Positions 20,901-23,612 of a DNA stretch of 23,612 nt are shown here, in pieces. The position numbers and the translations under genes were made by a program. How positions within the stretch are numbered: the first letter of the stretch is position 1; every line of letters starts with the position of its first letter. This DNA is from a virus. The notes under the pieces were generated by a model. The model saw nothing but the letters and a program-made list of their open reading frames with translations. It made no database searches and was not told the origin of the DNA. The DNA is taken from positions 1-23,612 of the IMG/VR virus record IMGVR_UViG_3300010883_000488. One strand, given 5' to 3'.

Positions 20901-23612
20901 TGTAATAACATTCCAATCAAGACTTTGATTTGCTGTTGTTTTTAAGTACCAATCAAGATATACAGTGTCACCAGGTGCAGTTGCATTATATTGATCGTAT
21001 CCTGCTCTTACTAGTATATGGTCAGTGTCTACATTTGTAAATGGATAATTGCCCATAAGCAAATTAGTAAATGTTTCTTCGCCTGCATAAACAGCATTAT
21101 CTTGTAGTACTTCGACTATAGAAGTAAAACTACCAAACGCTTGTTCAGAATCAGCACCATTAATATCTACAACTACTTCCCACAAACGTTCTGCATATTC
21201 TACAACGTCTTTATTTTGATAATCAGTTGCAGGGTTATATGTTCCAAAAAATCTAGACTTAACATCTGATGCTTCTGGTGCGCCAATAAGTAAATACTTG
21301 CCGTCTTGACTAAATGCTTGGCTTGCACTAAACTGTTCATTTGGACTAGAAATACCAGTCACCGGATCTATTGTTTGTACAAATTGATAATTTTGACTGT
21401 TACCGCCTCGTGAATAAACTGATGTTTTTCCATTGCCTTTTCCGGGGCTACCAATTGACATTACACTATTACGATTGTCAACTGCAATGCTAGTACCATA
21501 CAAGTTATCTTGTCCTGCATCATCACTAGGAAGTAATTGCAACAAATTATACACTTGCTTATTTTTAATTACTTTCCAGTTTTCATTATTGTTTTCAATC
21601 CATAATAAAGAATCATCTTTTAACGATGTTTGAGCAATTTTATTAGCTTCAGTTAAATTTGCAACTTTTACAGATGCAAATTTAGTAACTAGTCCTAAGC
21701 AGGCAGCAATTAGTTCAAGTTGTGTTTCTGAATTAATATACACTTTATTAATGTCAACTTTTACAACTTCAAAAAACCCTTCTAAGGAAACTTCTGTTTG
21801 CCTTGTTGTTACGTACTGAGATGAATCGTCAGGTTCATTAGTTATTGTTACAATATCTTTAATACCAATAATATTACCTACTTTAATATCTGTAGGAGCA
21901 GTATTTAATATTAATTCTACTTGGTAAGCAGCAGCATTATCAACTATTTTAACTGGCAATGTTTCTACTTTAATTAAATTAGTCTCTACATGTTGATACT
22001 GCAATACATCCCAGGTTGAGCCCTTGGCTCCGACCCATATATAGTCGTTGTTATTTAAATCTTGAATATTTAAACTTAAAATAGAGTTATAAGTATCTAA
22101 AGTATATTTTATATCATTAGTGTTTACAAAGCCCGGTGAACGAGTATATTGTAAATAATCAGTTGCACTTGGAAAAGTGTTTTGTGTATAGCCTGCTGGC
22201 TTTTTAAAGACTTCAAAGTCTTTAATTCTGTAGATTAAATCTGATGCAGTACTGTCAACATTAGTAAGATTAAACGGTTGTGGATTTAATTTAAACTTGC
22301 TCTCGTCTAATCTAAATTCAATTTCGTCAAATCCTTCCGAGCCGCCGTACTGCCCTTGCTTAATAGCCCATTCTTCGTAAAAATCAAGACTCTCTACTTC
22401 GTTAGCACTTAATACATCAAATAACTTATCAAGGCTATTACGAGTTCCTTTTTCTTGTATCATTCCTTGATAAAACTTATACTGACTAACTTCATCATTA
22501 ATAATATTTTCAAGGTAATCTCTTTTCTGATACCCTATTAAATGCTGTGCTGTTTTTTGCTGATTAATATCAAAGTTATCAGTATCTAAATCATAAAAAT
22601 CTGAAAATTGATTAACTTTGTATTCAAAGTTTGTTACTAAATTACTTTCTGGAGCAGCATCTAATTGTGTCCAGGCGGAATTACTAAAAGTTTCAGCGCC
22701 AGCAATATTCGTATTAGCAGAGTAATAAAATTCTTTGTACTTAACAACATCACCAACTGAATAATCTTTCCAAGATTCCCAAGACTTAGTAGTTATTTCC
22801 GAATATAAGAATCCTGGAATATTCAAACTACCGTCCCATTCAGTAGTCCTGTAACCGAATGTTTTAATACGTTCCTGTCTATAGCCGGTTGTAGGCTGGT
22901 AGATAACATCGCCAAAGATTGACGTATTATCAATTAGTACAACATGCTCTTTTTGTACAACAGGAATTTTTATTGCATAAATGCCATCTGAAGTGTTTTC
23001 ATTAGCTGATAATTTAAAGATATTCTTTTCGTATCTACTTATTTTAATATATTCATTATTAAGAGACCGACCATCTGATTTTATTAATCCGTTAGTATTA
23101 ATGCCAGCATAAATGTCATCCACTACAGCATACTCTGTCTCAACATATAATTGATCAGCAGCTGGACTTAATGATATAATTGCGCCTGCAGACCAATTTT
23201 GCGCTGTCCAAAACATAAATTCTCTTGATGAATTCTTCCAATCGGAAATAAGTTTATCATTACCGTCATAATATTCAAATTTGAGGCCTTGACTAATTAA
23301 CCAATTTTCGTAGCCTAGTAAAAAGTCAACAACTTCCTGTACTGTTTTTATTATCGATCCGTATGGCAATGTAAGCACAGTACTAGAGTTAAATTTTCGC
23401 TTAAAGGAAGCGTCTATGCCGCCCGTTACGGGCAAGGATGGCAACTTTGCTAGTGTACTAGCATCAAACGTAGTAGTGCTTGTAAACGTTGCTGTAGCCC
23501 GGTAATACGACTGATTATGCTGCACTATTGAATCTTTAGCATAAGTTTTGTTTTCGGCCCAAGTAGCAAACGGCTCTGATATACCGGCAATATTAACATT
23601 CGTATCTTTTGC
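11979..23612 (-). CDS. Giant multidomain virion structural protein (5'-truncated by window edge, at least 3,877 aa)
   Basis: The frame has no stop from 11979 to the last base. The first in-frame start-like codon in the window, GTG at 23523-23525, is preceded by 29 sense codons that complete a domain, so the true start is outside. Approximate residues counted from that GTG: CBM5/12-like repeats at the N-edge, 247-290, 757-808, 1400-1452 and 1478-1535 (pattern Y..GD.V.Y...YY.A, then W..L). A conserved helical region, QKRDYLENIINDEVSQYKF, lies at about 330. FG-GAP-like propeller repeats are at 665-752, about 1351-1390 and 1552-1774 (GAPGADDSTLGTDVGAVYVY). A conserved phage core with VDWAFKTSFI and SSYEDYIEEVKPYKSTIREY is at about 2406-2486. 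G-x-G-Y repeats, then 'DGSTxxFxL' beta-sandwich repeats, occupy about 2600-3250. A segment with FINGERIEYLRRDG is near 3500, an IPT/TIG domain is at about 3608-3698, and the end is SNTDVANFLRGKTINLPR. It is likely part of the baseplate or tail adhesion apparatus; the exact role is unknown. Confidence 0.85.
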   Translation of the reverse strand, partial: AKDTNVNIAGISEPFATWAENKTYAKDSIVQHNQSYYRATATFTSTTTFDASTLAKLPSLPVTGGIDASFKRKFNSSTVLTLPYGSIIKTVQEVVDFLLGYENWLISQGLKFEYYDGNDKLISDWKNSSREFMFWTAQNWSAGAIISLSPAADQLYVETEYAVVDDIYAGINTNGLIKSDGRSLNNEYIKISRYEKNIFKLSANENTSDGIYAIKIPVVQKEHVVLIDNTSIFGDVIYQPTTGYRQERIKTFGYRTTEWDGSLNIPGFLYSEITTKSWESWKDYSVGDVVKYKEFYYSANTNIAGAETFSNSAWTQLDAAPESNLVTNFEYKVNQFSDFYDLDTDNFDINQQKTAQHLIGYQKRDYLENIINDEVSQYKFYQGMIQEKGTRNSLDKLFDVLSANEVESLDFYEEWAIKQGQYGGSEGFDEIEFRLDESKFKLNPQPFNLTNVDSTASDLIYRIKDFEVFKKPAGYTQNTFPSATDYLQYTRSPGFVNTNDIKYTLDTYNSILSLNIQDLNNNDYIWVGAKGSTWDVLQYQHVETNLIKVETLPVKIVDNAAAYQVELILNTAPTDIKVGNIIGIKDIVTITNEPDDSSQYVTTRQTEVSLEGFFEVVKVDINKVYINSETQLELIAACLGLVTKFASVKVANLTEANKIAQTSLKDDSLLWIENNNENWKVIKNKQVYNLLQLLPSDDAGQDNLYGTSIAVDNRNSVMSIGSPGKGNGKTSVYSRGGNSQNYQFVQTIDPVTGISSPNEQFSASQAFSQDGKYLLIGAPEASDVKSRFFGTYNPATDYQNKDVVEYAERLWEVVVDINGADSEQAFGSFTSIVEVLQDNAVYAGEETFTNLLMGNYPFTNVDTDHILVRAGYDQYNATAPGDTVYLDWYLKTTANQSLDWNVITDSIGQQRPLLQERQPFNGDVTGVDESLLESGLVIQKKVDVVLYVSTISSIPQVGDQVDSNDVFGYVTYVYNDTELGSATIYIDRTSGTWETSGTLFLESGEFVGEYALQAPVENIDTSASLGGYWYFDIGSTVTVNNINSDEGRALAVYNVAVAGKTDIQATGGNIYDYNNTETTIGDNSINSYIRTLAYQGLPGPAGNLDIIPSDLFVVRAPKTLTDKLVVGDIVGLEILRLPSFATSTVIDLTTTGLSYTDTNKNHTLFGLWDGYIDFDLDEIDQVQNVGAPLEPRLGQFVRERLKKDDGSAGSQTGSSAKIVHYQKFNNSKARIYVTDVIGTWEPTGDNRLLEMVGDPTESNVIYRADTVLGDINANALGSDTIGIGKLCVFQLAAEIEALPVNSTLVAAEYLIYKDFEILGAATEPNIPSSTNFDYKQVFNVKADRDGISNNLSNFGYFTVYEKTGVSTFNIVDTFIVPEQQENLRLGSSIKISKRNNLYKAFIGCAGNGTLSNPGKIYFVNKGTDDEGVVYNWEIAKDKRYRGTFTVDRPYFLDEYVYYNGYFYKALTNIAGDGTTFIATEWQLVTNDSIRSIDYLGYVPNNTSTLPEDYDYKGFFTKESNYIVDEIVQYANGDFYKAKRNIPLAYNQFVDNNGVIEVPAEDWALIDFTLGGDSSLQLNSTNLTKFAESFDVSDNAEVLITTATYTNGTTKVIVYRNINDNYQKSQELDAPLVNDTNIQFGAKVSISQDGTLIAVGAPGADDSTLGTDVGAVYVYKQVNSTFELVQTLRSATPIKGEDFGKNLEFDGRTLYVSAYNASSDDVTTFDNASTVYDNQFTAFVNTIINNGVVYVYDRIDDSLVFGQTIDYHTYANRDSIAESITFGRNIVAKNNHLYVSIPDYQNTNNKDGLVLDYRRPDAETVWQTHREYSAPANLEKIKKVMLYDLDKNVVIDHLDYIDPIQGKIAGPADEEIRYKSIIDPAMYTTGIASLNINESASWGQRQIGQVWWDLSNAKFLNVYQGNTIYKTNNFNKLYPGASIDVYEWVESKHTPSAWDKKSQTADGKSAGITGTSKYGAEVFSQRKEYDNISQKFTNYYYFWVKNKTSVPDMPGRSISIETVTKLIEDPAGQNYKFVAIFDSSSFALFNCNSLIQDTNTILNVQYWTHSDKYSNTHNRYQILTEGLSTPYTDIVQKMFDSLIGYDVQTRPVPDPNLSVKDRYGILNKPRQSWFVNKSEALKQVIERVNLIFKDNLITDERNFNALTKFEEAPTLVSQKYDVAVDALIDLQFVGFTNTETAKLSPIIEDGKILRVDIINAGKGYKTAPTYKIDGQGSDAVFELVINATGQVTAVNILNAGINYGSDTSIKVREYTVLVNADESIAGKWALYERVSNAWLRIATQSYNVNAYWDYCDWYATNYNEFTEVNYVVDFSYALQELDDRFGDIVKILNIGGEGWLLLEKIDNQITTDYTVNYKTVGKQNGTIQFKDILYSFDNSSVGFDNQTFDTQFFDLQPVEEIRRILTALKDDIFTGDLQTKFNDIFFVCLRYVFTEQGYVDWAFKTSFIRAQHNVGALSQRTTFKNDNLSSYEDYIEEVKPYKSTIREYVSNYGQIEPVSNIVTDFDSPPRYNTDNRMITTNDVKVVNGVLFGTGLTDAIDQNWINNLSYEITEVVISNPGSGYVSTPEIEIEGNAKVAVSLGPNGTISHAVVITPGSGYFSIPTITVNGTLREYGTPATLAAVIGNSPVRSMHTVVKFDRISGAFFITELNETSTFAATGSQLVFDLAWPMDMRTNTIEVLVDGELILNSNYTYDNYNNVKDGYDKFYGRIEFIDPPANESVITVNYKKSIKWLDAQDRINLFYNPTSGQIGNDISQLMEGVDYGGVEVKSFNFGGNAGWDSDNWYEGVWDVFDETYEDETFTTDGSTLVFNLAKPLENGVKYNVYLNNVRIDDESYDGTSTVIDNAYAIMAPITGDGTTDTFTIENENGYRAVIDQLSASGEDNPPLESLTIRKASSDGSLQIAEDNYDTAVTGGDLAYTTATGIAAEEIVIDGDGFVTATTSSGPEEVVPGQLMDTLDITVFERPSSGSWTDLQVNNYLGDGTTNTFNLLTTPYSDNNVIVKVNYTIVDTAAYVINYTTNEVTLYNTPAAGDNISVVAFGLGGTNLLDYGELTTDGSTQLYITPVPYEAGHRAYVTVNGKDLPFELVNDDNFVSIKFAETPSASRLIQFGIFDNEIDTFSQVTIDELIPDGSTTSYELSKAPFTQQPTSYYTIVTVNNDRVLNAGYSEVFTVATNVLEYKMKVWQIPVGSREGRELKVFLNDRELEFLQEWTYEGAGSFNPNITPDAQAGSTIILNSGVAAAGDELKVFVITSGEYRFGYYDSANDFVDTSGARVPANLTANVTDGIITSINVLSGGRGYNADSGIAASSEVGVGATFELVVDDIGRIVSVTVLTGGSDYDNNTIINVEIVPLPARIYFDEVFSPSDKIKVYQYSNHDGLGIQREKYDVVERTQMTVDSAGYHDYRALKNGILQLRKEAVSVDYVWLSVNGKFLTPTADYILLENKKTVNFITPLNDYDVIDVLHFANPPISNRFGWRQFKDMLNKTTYLRLSSQDEHYLASPLNWYDRSIIVTEGYDRLPTPDVTSKTPGVIFINGERIEYLRRDGNTLKQLRRGTSGTGVKDVYPAGTQFYNQSIDSVLPYKDTEERVTAVAGKYTDMTVLYPTNDADITVTSITYDFNNNTVFPVRVANVYEQIATITGTGFRSGVQVIMQDETGAARTLEKVSSTATEIQFHTESMPVGAYDVVIYNPREEVPTIRVETSLVVTKLLPYVQILLPFEPEAFTDVVTNPAETGDWYQAPFNEGGIPDAYRQALNIEVFANGKRLNNASSKVYDVSLGQFSPDGDTDKQAEFAVNINEGAYVRLSSPPQPETTLVIVRKLGIDWREIETTSPLTFKPLGNSNTDVANFLRGKTINLPR
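12430..12700 (-). other. IPT/TIG immunoglobulin-like domain within the giant protein
   Basis: The translated segment has VRVANVYEQIATITGTGFRS, with TGTGF at the first turn. It then shows VQVIMQDETGAART and, after TEIQFHTESMPVGAYDVVIY, an N-P turn. 'ITGTGF...V.......A..V......I.F..P....G.YDVVIYNP' is the standard IPT/TIG layout. It follows the FINGERIEYLRRDG segment and precedes the C-terminal tail of the protein. It is probably a rigid beta-sandwich spacer or host-surface-contact domain. Confidence 0.7.
18205..18870 (-). other. FG-GAP-type beta-propeller repeat block in the giant protein
   Basis: This block has at least four blades. Diagnostic pieces are FGAKVSISQDGTLIAVGAPG followed by ADDSTLGTDVGAVYVY, then FGKNLEFDGRTLYVSAYNAS with NGVVYVYDRIDD, and FGRNIVAKNNHLYVSIPDYQ. 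The 'FG...I..DG..L.VGAP......G.VYVY' cycle is the integrin-like FG-GAP pattern. A further matching part, SQDGKYLLIGAPEAS, lies about 2.4 kb upstream in the gene, so a propeller appears to be split by inserted domains. Confidence 0.65.
22650..22790 (-). other. CBM5/12-like repeat (second of five visible) in the giant protein
   Basis: The segment reads SWESWKDYSVGDVVKYKEFY followed by YSANTNIAGAETFSN and SAWTQL. The order 'W..Y..GDVV.Y...YY.A......TF....W..L' is that of chitin-binding-like modules of family 5/12. Four more copies are placed at roughly 23440-23612, 21100-21255, 19170-19330 and 18920-19095. Confidence 0.55.

Noticed and set aside
23523-23525. GTG as the start of the giant structural gene
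   Set aside because: The frame is open for 29 codons further to the window edge and those codons form one repeat unit with what follows; no ribosome site precedes the GTG.
1-23612. tRNA genes, CRISPR array, reverse transcriptase (diversity-generating element) or transposon
   Set aside because: Almost all bases lie in convincing minus-strand genes, and no cloverleaf, regular spaced repeats, transposase or reverse transcriptase motifs were seen.

Overview
The window is part of the genome of a T4-like myovirus, most likely one infecting a marine bacterium (cyanophage or SAR11/pelagiphage type). The DNA is AT-rich, almost every base is coding, and all genes lie on the minus strand with overlaps or gaps of a few bases. 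The virion proteins are of the type found in marine T4-like phages: tandem tail-fibre proteins with a shared N-terminal module, a tail-collar domain, and a giant multidomain structural protein. T4-type late promoter octamers (TATAAATA or GATAAATA) sit at three gene junctions. I cannot decide between a cyanobacterial and an alphaproteobacterial host from this sequence.

Reading in the direction of transcription (from high to low coordinates), the window opens inside a giant virion protein gene. It covers 23612 to 11979 and is open through the window edge, so at least 3,877 residues are encoded here. The visible domains include five chitin-binding-like (CBM5/12-like) repeats, FG-GAP-type propeller repeats split into separated blocks, a conserved phage core region, G-x-G-Y repeats, a run of 'DGST' beta-sandwich repeats, and a C-terminal IPT/TIG domain. 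A 204-aa virion protein gene follows, preceded by a late promoter. Next come three tail-fibre paralogues (694, 650 and 507 aa) that share an N-terminal module but have different C-termini: a tail-collar domain in the first, no recognised domain in the second, and a 'DLAEKY' domain in the third. Two smaller paralogous structural proteins (310 and 345 aa) complete the virion block.

At about 3680-3740 the character changes. A consensus sigma70 promoter (TTGACA, 17-bp spacer, TATAAT) followed by a strong Shine-Dalgarno drives an overlapping six-gene cassette. It encodes a 115-aa phage protein of unknown function, two paralogous GT-A-type glycosyltransferase-like proteins, an unrecognised 191-aa protein, a third glycosyltransferase-like protein with a DADN motif, and the N-terminus of a probable twitch-type radical SAM protein that runs off the left edge. 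The cassette looks like a separately regulated modification module, read early by host RNA polymerase, placed directly downstream of the late adsorption genes. Its target (host glycan, virion protein or small molecule) cannot be read from the sequence.

No tRNA, CRISPR array, integrase, transposon or convincing terminator was seen, and no stretch of more than about 65 bases lacks a gene.
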